The position numbers were made by a program, and so were the translations under genes. The notes under the pieces are model-generated. The model saw nothing but the letters and a program-made list of their open reading frames with translations, was not told where the DNA came from and ran no database searches. Of a DNA stretch of 64,000 nt, positions 49,052 to 56,928 are shown in pieces. The DNA comes from Bailinhaonella thermotolerans. GTDB taxonomy: Bacteria > Actinomycetota > Actinomycetes > Streptosporangiales > Streptosporangiaceae. Location of the stretch: NCBI RefSeq assembly GCF_003594875.1, contig NZ_QZEY01000005.1:372001-436000 (forward strand), read 5' to 3'. Every line of letters starts with the position of its first letter. The first letter of the stretch is position 1.

Positions 49052-49837
49052 TTACTGCGGGAGGGGGGTGCCTGTCTCCAGGAGGGTCTTGAGGGCGGAG
49101 ATGAGGTGGGGCCAGGCGGTGGACACCATCTCCCGGAGGGTGCCGCCGTCGGCGAAGCCGTCGTGGACGACGGTGAGCTTGACGACCTCGCCGAGCTGTT
49201 CGAGGTCGAACGTGACCTTGCTGCGCGGTTCGGCGGCCAGGCGGGCGCGGAGGTCCTCGGGGATGCCGCCGGCCTTCGCCCACTCCGGGGTGAACGTGTG
49301 CCAGGTGTACGAAAGGCGGCGGAAGGGGTCGGACTCCAGGACGACCTGCTCGGGGTCGGCGATGCGGTTGCCGTTCTCCGTCCAGGTCATCGGGGAGCCC
49401 GGCGCCCAGTCCGACTCCAGTTCGGCGCCCCAGTAGCGGCGCGTGAAGGCCGGGCCGGTCAGCGCCTCCCACAGCCGCTCCGGGGTGGTCTTGATGTAGG
49501 TCGTGTAGACGAACGCGGTGTCGGCCATGGTCTCCTGCTCCAATGCCGTCTTCAGGTCGGCGAGGACGCCGGCGCGCCGCCGGTCGTACCGGCTGATCCA
49601 GCGGTCGGCGATCGCGTTGACGGGGGCGGCGTCGAGGTAGTGCAGCTTCTCCCTGCCCCGCCACAGCGTCGTGACCAGGCCCGCGGCCTCCAGGACCGCC
49701 AGGTGCTTGCTGACCGCCTGCCGGGTCATGTCCAGCCCCGCGCACAGCTCGCGCAGGGTCTGCCCGTTGCGGGCGTTCAGCCTGTCGAGCAGTCTGCGGC
49801 GGCTGGGGTCGGCCAGCGCCTTGAACACCTCGTCCAT
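49052..49837 (-). CDS. ArsR regulator fused to an SRPBCC (AHSA1) domain
   Basis: A 261-residue two-domain protein. Residues 1-85 are an ArsR winged helix (MDEVFKALADPSRRRLLDRLNARNGQTLRELCAGLDMTRQAVSKHLAVLEAAGLV). Residues about 110-255 are an AHSA1-type SRPBCC fold (VYTTYIKTTPERLWEALTGPAFTRRYWGAELESDWAPGSPMTW). The hydrophobic SRPBCC cavity may sense a small ligand. No metal-binding cysteine motif typical of ArsR is seen. ATG at 49837 follows GGAGGCG; the upstream TTG is not needed. Diverges from a GlxA-type regulator with two operator-like dyads between. Confidence 0.87.
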   Translation of the reverse strand: MDEVFKALADPSRRRLLDRLNARNGQTLRELCAGLDMTRQAVSKHLAVLEAAGLVTTLWRGREKLHYLDAAPVNAIADRWISRYDRRRAGVLADLKTALEQETMADTAFVYTTYIKTTPERLWEALTGPAFTRRYWGAELESDWAPGSPMTWTENGNRIADPEQVVLESDPFRRLSYTWHTFTPEWAKAGGIPEDLRARLAAEPRSKVTFDLEQLGEVVKLTVVHDGFADGGTLREMVSTAWPHLISALKTLLETGTPLPQ

Positions 49838-49856
49838 CGCCTCCGCCAGAGATGAA

Positions 49857-49904
49857 TGCAACCGACTGGTTGCATGACAGAGGATATGCAGCCGTTCGGT
49901 TGCG
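49857..49904. promoter_or_regulatory. Twin operator dyads before the ArsR-type gene
   Basis: TGCAACC-GACT-GGTTGCA at 49857-49874 is a perfect dyad; TGCAGCC-GTTC-GGTTGCG at 49887-49904 is a close copy. They lie 30 bp apart and flank a TATCCT -10 box of the minus-strand gene, so an autoregulatory ArsR site is likely. Confidence 0.65.
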
Positions 49905-49974
49905 CGTCAACGTGGCGGAAAACGTCACCTTCGTGTCCTTGCTGCCACTCCAGCCCTGACGCGAGGATCGAGGG

Positions 49975-50949
49975 GTGAGTGAGCGGCTGGTCGTGTTCGT
50001 CATCTACCCCGGGTTCCAGGTCCTGGACCTCACCGGGCCGCACGAGGTGTTCTCGCAGGCCGTACGGCTGACGCCCGGCTCCTACCGGATGGAGACCGCC
50101 GCGGCGGCGGGCGGCGCCGTACGGGCCGGGAGCGGGCTCGGCGTCGTCGCGAGCATGACGACGGCCGAGTGCGCGGGGGACATCGACACGCTCGTGGTCG
50201 TCGGCGGGACGGGCCGGGACGAGGCGGTGCTGGACGGCGAGCTGATCGGGTGGATCGCCTCGGCCGCCGGGCGTTCGCGGCGCGTCGCCTCGGTGTGCGG
50301 CGGGGCGTTCCTGCTGGCCGCGGCCGGGCTGCTGGACGGGCGCCGGGCGGTGACGCACTGGGCGGGGTGCGAGCGGCTGGCGAGGGAGTACCCCCGGGTC
50401 ACCGTCGATCCCGACCCGATCTTCGTCCGCGACGGGAACGTCTGGACCTCGGCCGGGATCACCGCCGGGATGGACCTGGCGCTGGCCCTCGTCGAGGAGG
50501 ACCTGGGGGCCGAGACGGCGAGGGCGATCGCGCGGCGCCTGGTGATGTTCGTCCAGCGCCCGGGCGGCCAGGCGCAGTTCAGCGCGCAACTCGCCGCGCA
50601 GGCGCCCAGCCGGGAGCCGCTGCGTGAGCTGGTCGCCTGGATCGCCGAGAACCTGGACGCCGATCTCAGCGTGCCGGCCCTCGCGGAGCGCGCCGGGATG
50701 AGCGAGCGCCACTTCGCGCGCGTCTTCGCGGCCCAGACCGGGCGCACTCCCGCGGCGTACGTCGAGGACGTACGGCTCGAAGCGGCCCGCCGCCTGCTGG
50801 AGACCACGGGGACCACGGTGGATCGGATCGCCCGGACCTGCGGGTTCGGCACCTCCGAGACGATGTACCGCGTCTTCCGCCGCACGGTCGGCGTCTCCCC
50901 CGGCCAGTACCGCCGCCACTTCACGTCCCGGATGTCCGCAATCTCCTGA
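49975..50949 (+). CDS. GlxA-type AraC regulator with DJ-1/PfpI domain
   Basis: A 324-residue transcriptional regulator. Residues about 1-195 form a DJ-1/PfpI-like domain (VFVIYPGFQVLDLTGPHEVF, then ASVCGGAFLLAAAGLLDGRRAVTHW with the nucleophile-elbow cysteine). Residues about 215-320 form an AraC DNA-binding domain with two helix-turn-helices (LSVPALAERAGMSERHFARVF and VDRIARTCGFGTSETMYRVFRRTVGVSPGQYRRHF). The GTG at 49975 follows GAGG. It lies 9 bp before another DJ-1 gene, so it probably controls that operon. Confidence 0.92.
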   Translation: MSERLVVFVIYPGFQVLDLTGPHEVFSQAVRLTPGSYRMETAAAAGGAVRAGSGLGVVASMTTAECAGDIDTLVVVGGTGRDEAVLDGELIGWIASAAGRSRRVASVCGGAFLLAAAGLLDGRRAVTHWAGCERLAREYPRVTVDPDPIFVRDGNVWTSAGITAGMDLALALVEEDLGAETARAIARRLVMFVQRPGGQAQFSAQLAAQAPSREPLRELVAWIAENLDADLSVPALAERAGMSERHFARVFAAQTGRTPAAYVEDVRLEAARRLLETTGTTVDRIARTCGFGTSETMYRVFRRTVGVSPGQYRRHFTSRMSAIS

Positions 50950-50958
50950 GGAGTCGCC

Positions 50959-51600
50959 ATGCTAGTCGCCGTTCCGCTGTTCGATCGCTTCACGTCGCTG
51001 GACGCCGTGGGGGCGTACGAGGTGCTGAGTTTCCTGCCGGACGTCGAGGTGGTGTTCGTGGCCGCCGAACGGGGTCCGGTGCGGGACGTCCGCGGGTGGC
51101 TCGCGATGACCGCCGGGGCGACGTTCGACGAGGTCGAGTCGTGTGACCTGCTGCTCGTCCCCGGCGGCCCGGGGACGCGGGTCCTCCTGGAGGAGAACCC
51201 GCTGCTGGACTGGATCCGCCGGATGGACGCCACCAGCGAGTGGACCGCCTCCGTCTGCACCGGCTCGCTCCTGCTCGGGGCGGCGGGCCTGCTCACGGGG
51301 CTCAAGGCCACCACCCACTGGGCCTCCGCCGAGCTGCTGGAGTCCCTGGGCGCGTCCTACACGACCGACCGGGTGGTGTTCCAGGGCAAGGTCGTCACGG
51401 CCGCGGGGGTCTCCGCCGGCATCGACATGGCCCTGGCCCTGGTCGCCCGGCTCACCGACGAGCTGACCGCCCGCGCCGTCCAGCTCGGGATCGAGTACGA
51501 CCCGCAGCCGCCCTTCGACTCCGGCTCCCCGCTGACCGCCACCTCCGAGATCCGCGCCCGGTTCCGGGAGCTGGCCGCCCAGCGCGCCAGGGCGTCCTGA
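50959..51600 (+). CDS. DJ-1/PfpI family protein
   Basis: A 213-residue DJ-1 superfamily protein, similar to isonitrile hydratase-like (InhA) proteins. The family strand LLLVPGGPGTRVLLEE and the nucleophile elbow in TASVCTGSLLLGAAGLLTGLKATTHW (Cys near residue 97) are present. The extra C terminus, about 20 residues, is Arg/Ala-rich. Possible activity is hydratase or deglycase, not provable here. ATG at 50959 follows GAGGAG, 9 bp after the GlxA-type gene, probably co-transcribed. Confidence 0.9.
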   Translation: MLVAVPLFDRFTSLDAVGAYEVLSFLPDVEVVFVAAERGPVRDVRGWLAMTAGATFDEVESCDLLLVPGGPGTRVLLEENPLLDWIRRMDATSEWTASVCTGSLLLGAAGLLTGLKATTHWASAELLESLGASYTTDRVVFQGKVVTAAGVSAGIDMALALVARLTDELTARAVQLGIEYDPQPPFDSGSPLTATSEIRARFRELAAQRARAS

Positions 51601-51836
51601 CGTACGGCGGCGCGCCCGCCTCGGGTGGGGTTGGGCGGTTCGGGTGGGTTGGGCGGGCTGGGTGGCGCTGGGGCGTTTGCGGCCGGGGTTGGGCCGCCCG
51701 GGTGAGGGTGGTCAGGCGTGATGAGGGGTTTCGCGTGGTGTGAGCGGGGTCACCCTGGGTGCGGGTTTGGATGGAACATATGGGGTCCGTGGGGCGTTGC
51801 ACATAGTCACATTGCCTGGATTTTGGGCATGTGAGC
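51601..51836. other. Gap before the structured leader
   Basis: About 230 bp with no gene. Weak ACATATG and TTGCAC words could form promoter elements for the downstream secreted protein but do not have ideal spacing. Confidence 0.4.
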
Positions 51837-51986
51837 TGGGCTTTCGCCCGGCGATCGGGGCTTGTCCCGCTAGCTGAGAGCACCGATCAGGCCGCCCGCG
51901 CCCTTGTTCGCGCGGGGAGTCCCTCCACGTGACTGAAACCGACCGAGTGGTCGGTATGCACGGACGCGTTCGACGCGTGTGGAGGG
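51837..51986 (+). ncRNA. Candidate structured 5' leader
   Basis: A run of strong pairings just before a secreted protein gene: GGGC/GCCC at 51838-51849; GATCGG/CCGATC at 51853-51858 and 51883-51888; CCCGCGC/GCGCGGG at 51895-51901 and 51910-51916; and an outer stem CCCTCCAC (51921-51928) with GTGGAGGG (51979-51986) enclosing two hairpins, ACCGACC/GGTCGGT (51938-51955) and ACGCGT/ACGCGT (51964-51978). The last part is a three-way junction. I do not recognise a known riboswitch class. Confidence 0.5.
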
Positions 51987-52031
51987 CCGGGCCACGTCCC
52001 TGTCTTCTCATGCGAAGGTTCTTTTCTGATC

Positions 52032-52697
52032 ATGCGCGCCCGAACTCTTTCCACCACCCTCGGACTGACGCTGGCCGCCGGCATCGCCGTCGCCACCTCG
52101 TCCGCGGCGCTGGCCATCGACGTGACGGCCGACACCCCGCCGGTCGCCCGGAACGCCACCGTCCCGGCCCCGCCGGCCCCCGTGAAGCCCGTCGTGCCGC
52201 CGAAGCCGGTGGCCGGGCAGGTCGGGCCCGTCAAGCCCGTGGCCGCCAAGCGCGCGGCCGAGAAGCCCGCTGCCTCGCAGGCGCTGCTGACCGGGTCCAC
52301 GAAGGCGTCGTACTTCTGGGACGACGCCTCCGGCCGGGCCGGTGACACCGGTATGCCGGCGATCGGCAAGCCGATGCAGAAGGGGCTGTTCTCCAGCCCG
52401 TCGTGGCCGCTCGGGACCGAGGGTTACGTGACGTACAAGGGCAAGAAGGCCGAGTTCTTCATCGGCGACCGCGGCCCGGGTGAGCCGTCGGACCGCGGCG
52501 TGATGCTGGACATCGACGCCAAGACGTTCGCCGACCTGGCCGGCGGCGAGTTCAACCCGGACACGCTCATGGTGGACGGCGCCGGCACCGGCCACATCAA
52601 CGTGAGCTACACGATCACCAAGTGGGGCCCGGGCAAGGGCACCAAGGGTGAGCCCAAGCCCTTCTCCACCGGCGCCTGGGCCGCCGCCTCCGGGTGA
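52032..52697 (+). CDS. Secreted double-psi beta-barrel (RlpA-like) protein
   Basis: A 221-residue exported protein. Signal peptide MRARTLSTTLGLTLAAGIAV with a likely cut after ALA (about residue 29). Then a Pro/Lys/Ala-rich linker (about 30-85) and a double-psi barrel-like domain (about 95-200): TGMPAIGKPMQKGLFSSPSWPLGTEGYVTYKGKKAEFFIGDRGPGEPSDRGVMLDIDAKTFADL with an ordered DRGPGEPSDRGVMLD. Such domains bind or cut peptidoglycan or act as secreted effectors; the catalytic residues are not certain. The gene has a structured leader upstream and a strong terminator 30 bp past the stop. Confidence 0.8.
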   Translation: MRARTLSTTLGLTLAAGIAVATSSAALAIDVTADTPPVARNATVPAPPAPVKPVVPPKPVAGQVGPVKPVAAKRAAEKPAASQALLTGSTKASYFWDDASGRAGDTGMPAIGKPMQKGLFSSPSWPLGTEGYVTYKGKKAEFFIGDRGPGEPSDRGVMLDIDAKTFADLAGGEFNPDTLMVDGAGTGHINVSYTITKWGPGKGTKGEPKPFSTGAWAAASG

Positions 52698-52726
52698 CCC
52701 CGGCGTCCCTCCGGTGACCCGCACGA

Positions 52727-52759
52727 CGAAGACCCCCGCCACTCCGGCGGGGGTCTTCG
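52727..52759 (+). terminator. Strong hairpin terminator
   Basis: A perfect 14-bp stem, CGAAGACCCCCGCC and its complement, with a 5-nt loop ACTCC, 30 bp after the double-psi gene. It can act for both strands. Confidence 0.85.
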
Positions 52760-52774
52760 CGTTGTCCACGACCT

Positions 52775-52920
52775 CGTCCCGATGTCCGATGTCCCCTGGC
52801 CCGAGTCCCGATGGCTCGATGTCTCGATGTCTCGATGCCGAGGGGCTCTCCGCCGCCGGTGTCTCGATGCCGAGGGATCTCCTCCGCCCGTCGGTGTCTC
52901 GACGTCGAGAGGCCCGGGCG
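52775..52920. repeat. Short degenerate repeat region TCGATGTC
   Basis: CTCGATGTCTCGATGTC-like words and GGTGTCTCGATGCCGAGGG are repeated with drift between 52775 and 52920, a simple-repeat tract between a terminator and the marR stop. Confidence 0.5.
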
Positions 52921-52922
52921 GG

Positions 52923-53384
52923 TCAGAGTGTCTCGTCCTCAAGAGACCGGAGGGCCTCCGAGAGCCGTTCCATGGATTTGAGGATCGCGTACAGCTCGTC
53001 CTCCCCCAACCGCTCGGCCAGCTTCACCGCGAGCGTCCGCTGGTCCGGGCCGATGCGTCGTACGGCCTCCAGGCCCGCATCGGTGGGCTGGAGCAGCTTG
53101 GCGCGGCGATGGGCCGGGTTGGGGCGGTATTCGGCCAGGCCCTTCTCGACGAGGAGGTCGGCGATGCGCTGCACGCCCTGCCGCGTCATCCCCATCACCC
53201 GCGCGATCTGCGCGACCGGGAGCGGCTCGCGCAGCACCGCCCCGAGCACCTGCCACCAGGCCGCCGTGAGCCCTGCGGGCCGCGCGAGCCGTTCCGCCGC
53301 CTCCAGGAACTGACCGTTCAGCCGGAACGCGGTCAGCGCGGTCCCCGCGAGCAGCTCGGGGACCTCCGGCCGCTCACTCGCCAT
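52923..53384 (-). CDS. MarR family transcriptional regulator
   Basis: A 153-residue winged-helix regulator. The core is LTAAWWQVLGAVLREPLPVAQIARVMGMTRQGVQRIADLLVEKGLAEYRPNPAHRRAKLLQPTDAGLEAV (about residues 40-105), with the wing NPAHRRAKLL. The DNA-binding site is probably the TTGTCA dyad upstream of the partner gene. ATG at 53384 lies inside the end of the DJ-1 gene; the two overlap by 11 bp and are co-transcribed. Confidence 0.92.
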   Translation of the reverse strand: MASERPEVPELLAGTALTAFRLNGQFLEAAERLARPAGLTAAWWQVLGAVLREPLPVAQIARVMGMTRQGVQRIADLLVEKGLAEYRPNPAHRRAKLLQPTDAGLEAVRRIGPDQRTLAVKLAERLGEDELYAILKSMERLSEALRSLEDETL

Positions 53385-54000
53385 CGCCCGCCGCCGCCAT
53401 GAGCACCGGGTAGGCCGAGGGGTCGCCCGCGCTGAACAGGCGGTACCACGCGTCGAGCACCTCCGGCGTGTAGATCCCGAGCTTGGCGAAGATCTCGCGG
53501 GCGAACTCCACCGGCGCCGTCGGCCCGGCCGTGATCAGGTCGCCGCCGGTCACCGCCGGCTCGTCGCGGTAGTGCTCGGCCCCGCCGTACCCGAAGGCGA
53601 GCAGGTAGTCCACCACGGCGCTCGTGTGCTCGCGGTCGTCCAGCAGCCCTTCGCGCGCCAGCCCGGCCGTCGCGCCGCAGATCGCCGCCACCGGCACGCC
53701 CGCCTCCAGGAAGGCGCGCGCCTTCTTCGCGAACGGCTCCAGCGCCCCGGCGTCCCAGATGTCCGAGCCGGCCAGGATCAGCATCGCGCTGTCCGCGGGC
53801 GACAGCGAGTCCAGCGTCACGTCGGGCAGGATCCGCATCCCGCCCATCGTGGTCACCGGCTCCGCCGACATCCCCACGGTCACCACGTCGTAGCGCGGAC
53901 CGTGCTGCCACTCGCCGTTCCGGATGTGGGCGGTCGCGTGCCCGATCTCCCAGTCGGCGAACCCGTCGTACACACCCACGTGAACGGTCTTGCGCTCCAT
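53374..54000 (-). CDS. DJ-1/PfpI family protein (YdeA-like)
   Basis: A 208-residue DJ-1 superfamily protein. It shows HVGVYDGFADWEIGHATAHI, ILAGSDIWDAGALEPFAKKARAFLEAGVPVAAICGATAGLAREGLLDDREHTS with the elbow cysteine in AAICGAT, and a longer C-terminal helical end. This subgroup often pairs with a MarR regulator, as here. ATG at 54000 follows AGGAGAGTG. Promoter and MarR dyad lie upstream at 54057-54071. Confidence 0.9.
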   Translation of the reverse strand: MERKTVHVGVYDGFADWEIGHATAHIRNGEWQHGPRYDVVTVGMSAEPVTTMGGMRILPDVTLDSLSPADSAMLILAGSDIWDAGALEPFAKKARAFLEAGVPVAAICGATAGLAREGLLDDREHTSAVVDYLLAFGYGGAEHYRDEPAVTGGDLITAGPTAPVEFAREIFAKLGIYTPEVLDAWYRLFSAGDPSAYPVLMAAAGDGE

Positions 54001-54056
54001 GTCACTCTCCTGCCCTCGTTCCGCTTATGTAAATATGCTGTCATATCGGCAACCTC

Positions 54057-54071
54057 TTGTCAATATGACAA
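54057..54071. promoter_or_regulatory. Operator dyad for the DJ-1/marR operon
   Basis: TTGTCA-ATA-TGACAA is a perfect dyad. Further half sites TGTCATATC and TTGTCATTT flank it, making a run of TGTCA-type words, typical for MarR operators. It is AT-rich compared with the rest of the window. Confidence 0.65.
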
Positions 54072-54350
54072 CTTCTTGTCATTTGTGGATCATCATCGCG
54101 GGCTGACCGGCCCGAGCACGCCGGGGTCCCCGGCCACGTGGATCGGGTCGGCTGTGGAAGGCCGGGTCGGCTGCGGAAGACCAGGCTGGCTGCGGAAGAC
54201 CAGGCTGGCTGTGGATGGCCGGGTCGGCTGTGGATGGCGAGGGCGGGCTGTGGATGGCGAGGGCGGGCTGTCGAGGGCGGCGGCAGGTCGTGGGGTGCGT
54301 GTGGGCGGGCGTGGTGGCGGGTGCGGGCGGTGGGACGAGGGGCGGGGCGG
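54072..54350. repeat. Degenerate tandem repeat GGCTGTGGATGGC
   Basis: From about 54148 to 54285 some seven units of 18-20 bp with the core GGCTGTGGA(T/A)GGC or GGCTGCGGAAGAC follow one another; two neighbouring units (GGCTGTGGATGGCGAGGGC) are identical. Non-coding stretch between the divergent/convergent neighbours. Confidence 0.7.
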
Positions 54351-56375
54351 TCACGTCGTGGCGGGCTGGGCGGAGGTGGGGAGGGGGAGCATGACCTCGA
54401 CCCGGGTGCCGCCGCCGGGGACGGGGGCGACGATCGCGATGCCGCCGAGCTCCGCGGCCCGCTCCCGCATGGAGCCGAGGCCGACTCCGGGGCGGTGGTC
54501 CGCCGGCAGGCCGCGTCCGTCGTCGGTCACCAGCAGCCGCAGGGCCGTCCGCTCCCGGCGCAGCTCCACCCGGACGCGGTTCGCCTGGGCGTGCCGCCGT
54601 ACGTTGGTCAGCGCCTCCTGGACGATCCGGTACACCACGACCTCCACGGCCGCGGGCAGCACGCTCAGGTCGCCCTCGGCCGTCACCTCGGTGTCCGCCT
54701 CCGGGAGGGTCTGCCTGGCCAGGTCCGTCACCGCCCCGGTCAGCCCGAGGTCGTCGAGGACGGGCGGGCGCAGGCCGTACACCAGTTCGCGCACGTCGCC
54801 GGTGACGGCGTCCATGCCGGCGCGCAGCTCCCGCAGCAGGGCCTCGGCCGACTCGGGCGAGTCCTTGAGGCGCTTGCGCGCGATGTTGATCGTCATGGCC
54901 ATCGCGGCGAGCGTCTGCCCGAGCCCGTCGTGCAGGTCGCGCCGCAGTCTGCGGCGCTCCTCCTCCCGCGCCGTGAGGATGCGCTCGCGGGAGCGCTGCA
55001 GGTCGGCGGCCATCCGCACGGCGTGCGCCACGTCGGCGGCGTACGGCGTGAGCGTGGCCAGGACCCGCTCGTCGTGGGCCGCCGGGAAGCGGCGCGGCCC
55101 GGGCCGCCCGACGAGCAGGCGCCCGACGACCTCCCCGTGCCACACGAGCCGCACCTCGCGCGCGTCGGGCCCCACCGGCCCGCTCTCGACGTAGCGGGGC
55201 TCGCCGTCGGCCACCTCGACGGCCACGCCCTCGACCGCCAGCCCGTCCCGCAGCACGCTCACCACGGACGTCAGCGCCTCGGCCGGGTCGCCGCGCCGCA
55301 GCGCCTGGGTCAGCCGCGCGGCCAGGACGCGCGGATCGCCGACCTTGCCGTACAGCATCCGGTCCACGACCCGCTGGAGCGCGCGCCGCAGCGGCTGGAA
55401 GAACGCCCCCGCGAACAGCGCCGCGGCCAGCCCGGCGATCTGGTGGTACCCGGAGACCAGCAGGCTCGACAGCGCGCCGACGCCGAAGTAGACCGCGCCG
55501 ACCACGACCAGCACCCCGGCGGCCACGAACGTCCGGCTGATCACGGTGTCGATCCCGTAGAGCCGGTACCGCATCACCGAGAACGCCACCGCGACCGGGA
55601 TGAGCGCCGCCCACCCGATCGCCAGCCACATCAGGCCGGGCACGAACGCGCCCGCGACCAGGAACACCACGTACCCCGCGAACGCCAGCAGCGGCCAGCC
55701 GATCTGCCGCTTCCCCACCGGGTCCGCCCGCCTGAGCCGTACCAGCAGGGAGAGCGCGGCCAGCGCCATCGCCGTGTAGATGCCCGCCCACGCCACCGAG
55801 GAGATCAGGTCGTTGTACGGCGCGAGCGCCCGGATCTGGAGCGGGTTGGGGATCACGGCCGGGAACGGGTACCCCCGGAGGGGCGGGTCCGGCCGGAAGA
55901 TCGTGCGCAGCATCTCCGTGGCCAGGGCGGCGGCCCCGAGCAGGACGACGGGCCGCCAGCGCGGCGAGGGCAGGCGCCCGTCGGGCGAGAAGAGCGGCAG
56001 CAGCGACGTGAGGGTGAACCCGCACAGCGCCCAGCCGAGCGTTCCCGGAAAGCGGAGGTGCCCGGCCAGGGTCAGGTCACCGTTCGCGGCGGCGCGGAAC
56101 ATCAGCGACTGCGCGAGGTCGCTGACGCCCGCCGCGAGCCCGCCCACGCACATCAGCCACGCCATGTTGAGCCGGGGCCGCTGCGCGATCAGGAACGCGC
56201 CCACGGCCGGGAACGTCAGCGCGGCGGCGGACTGCGGGGTCACGGTGACCCGGGGCAGCCACTCGGCGGGCAGCCCCGCGTAGACCAGCCACGACGCCAC
56301 CTCCAGAACGGGTGACAGCACCGCCGCGACGACCGCGACGCCGACGGCCGCCACCCGCCCGGTCCGCGCCCGCAT
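54351..56375 (-). CDS. NarL-type sensor histidine kinase
   Basis: A 674-residue membrane kinase. The N-terminal half has about eight hydrophobic segments (for example VLLGAAALATEM, WAGIYTAMALAALSLLV, AGVLVVVGAVYFGVGAL). A GAF-like part lies at about 350-460, then the HisKA_3 helix with the phosphoacceptor in REEERRRLRRDLHDGLGQTLAAMAMTINIARKRL (His near residue 482) and the HATPase_c domain (VVYRIVQEALTNVRRHAQANRV, DDGRGLP, GLGSMRERAAELGG). No response regulator gene is adjacent, so it is an orphan kinase. The ATG at 56375 is used; GTG at 56399 and 56417 are alternatives. Confidence 0.9.
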   Translation of the reverse strand: MRARTGRVAAVGVAVVAAVLSPVLEVASWLVYAGLPAEWLPRVTVTPQSAAALTFPAVGAFLIAQRPRLNMAWLMCVGGLAAGVSDLAQSLMFRAAANGDLTLAGHLRFPGTLGWALCGFTLTSLLPLFSPDGRLPSPRWRPVVLLGAAALATEMLRTIFRPDPPLRGYPFPAVIPNPLQIRALAPYNDLISSVAWAGIYTAMALAALSLLVRLRRADPVGKRQIGWPLLAFAGYVVFLVAGAFVPGLMWLAIGWAALIPVAVAFSVMRYRLYGIDTVISRTFVAAGVLVVVGAVYFGVGALSSLLVSGYHQIAGLAAALFAGAFFQPLRRALQRVVDRMLYGKVGDPRVLAARLTQALRRGDPAEALTSVVSVLRDGLAVEGVAVEVADGEPRYVESGPVGPDAREVRLVWHGEVVGRLLVGRPGPRRFPAAHDERVLATLTPYAADVAHAVRMAADLQRSRERILTAREEERRRLRRDLHDGLGQTLAAMAMTINIARKRLKDSPESAEALLRELRAGMDAVTGDVRELVYGLRPPVLDDLGLTGAVTDLARQTLPEADTEVTAEGDLSVLPAAVEVVVYRIVQEALTNVRRHAQANRVRVELRRERTALRLLVTDDGRGLPADHRPGVGLGSMRERAAELGGIAIVAPVPGGGTRVEVMLPLPTSAQPATT

Positions 56376-56417
56376 CTCCACCTCGGACGTACGCCGCACA
56401 GCACCTCCCGGACCCAC

Positions 56418-56771
56418 GGGTTCCGCCCCGCCGGGCCGACCCCAGCATCCCGCACCCCGAGGATGGCCGTTTCACCCGATTCGCGCCACGCCACCCCCGC
56501 CCACGCCCCTCCAGCGGATCTTGTACGGCCGGCGCCGGGACGGACGAGATGGGTGCCGTTCTGGTCCCGCTCACGCCCGTCCAGCGTCCCGGCCCCGTCC
56601 TTCGTACGGCTGGCGCCGGGGCCGACGAGAGGGGTGGCGTGCCGGTCGGGCCCTGGCGGGCAGTGACACCTCGGCGAGAAGCGGGCCGGGCACGTGTCGC
56701 CCGCCTGCCCCGCCCCTCCGCCTCCACCACCCGCCAAGCTCCCCGCGCACCGATACGCCCACCCGAACCCG
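56418..56771. other. Gap with imperfect direct repeat
   Basis: About 350 bp without a gene. A direct repeat of about 50 bp with drift lies at 56523 and 56613, both starting GTACGGC(C/T)GGCGCCGGG. Confidence 0.55.
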
Positions 56772-56817
56772 CGGAAGCCCCGCCCATGTTTCACGTGAAA
56801 CATGGGCGGGGCTTCCG
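56772..56817. repeat. 46-bp perfect palindrome around parS
   Basis: The sequence from 56772 to 56817 is its own reverse complement without a mismatch. Its centre is a parS site; the outer arms are CGGAAGCCCCGCCCAT and its complement. As RNA it would form a 20-bp hairpin and serve as a terminator for the minus-strand GlxA-type gene, 112 bp away. Confidence 0.9.
56788..56801. other. parS site 14 (distant)
   Basis: Perfect GTTTCACGTGAAAC, about 30 kb from the nearest other site and on the other side of oriC. Confidence 0.93.
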
Positions 56818-56928
56818 GCGCGAGCCGTACTGACAGGGCGGCAAGCGCGAGCCGTACACACCCCGGCAGATCTCGCGGTCCTGAGCAGCCGGTGGTGAGG
56901 GCGGCGGGCGCCAGGTGCGTTGAGGTGG

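Noticed and set aside
51870..51890. CTGAGA word recalling a TPP riboswitch
   Set aside because: The other conserved TPP elements are missing, and the gene behind is not a thiamine gene.
52775..52920. Possible CRISPR-like repeats
   Set aside because: Repeats are short, drifting and adjoining, with no unique spacers and no cas genes.
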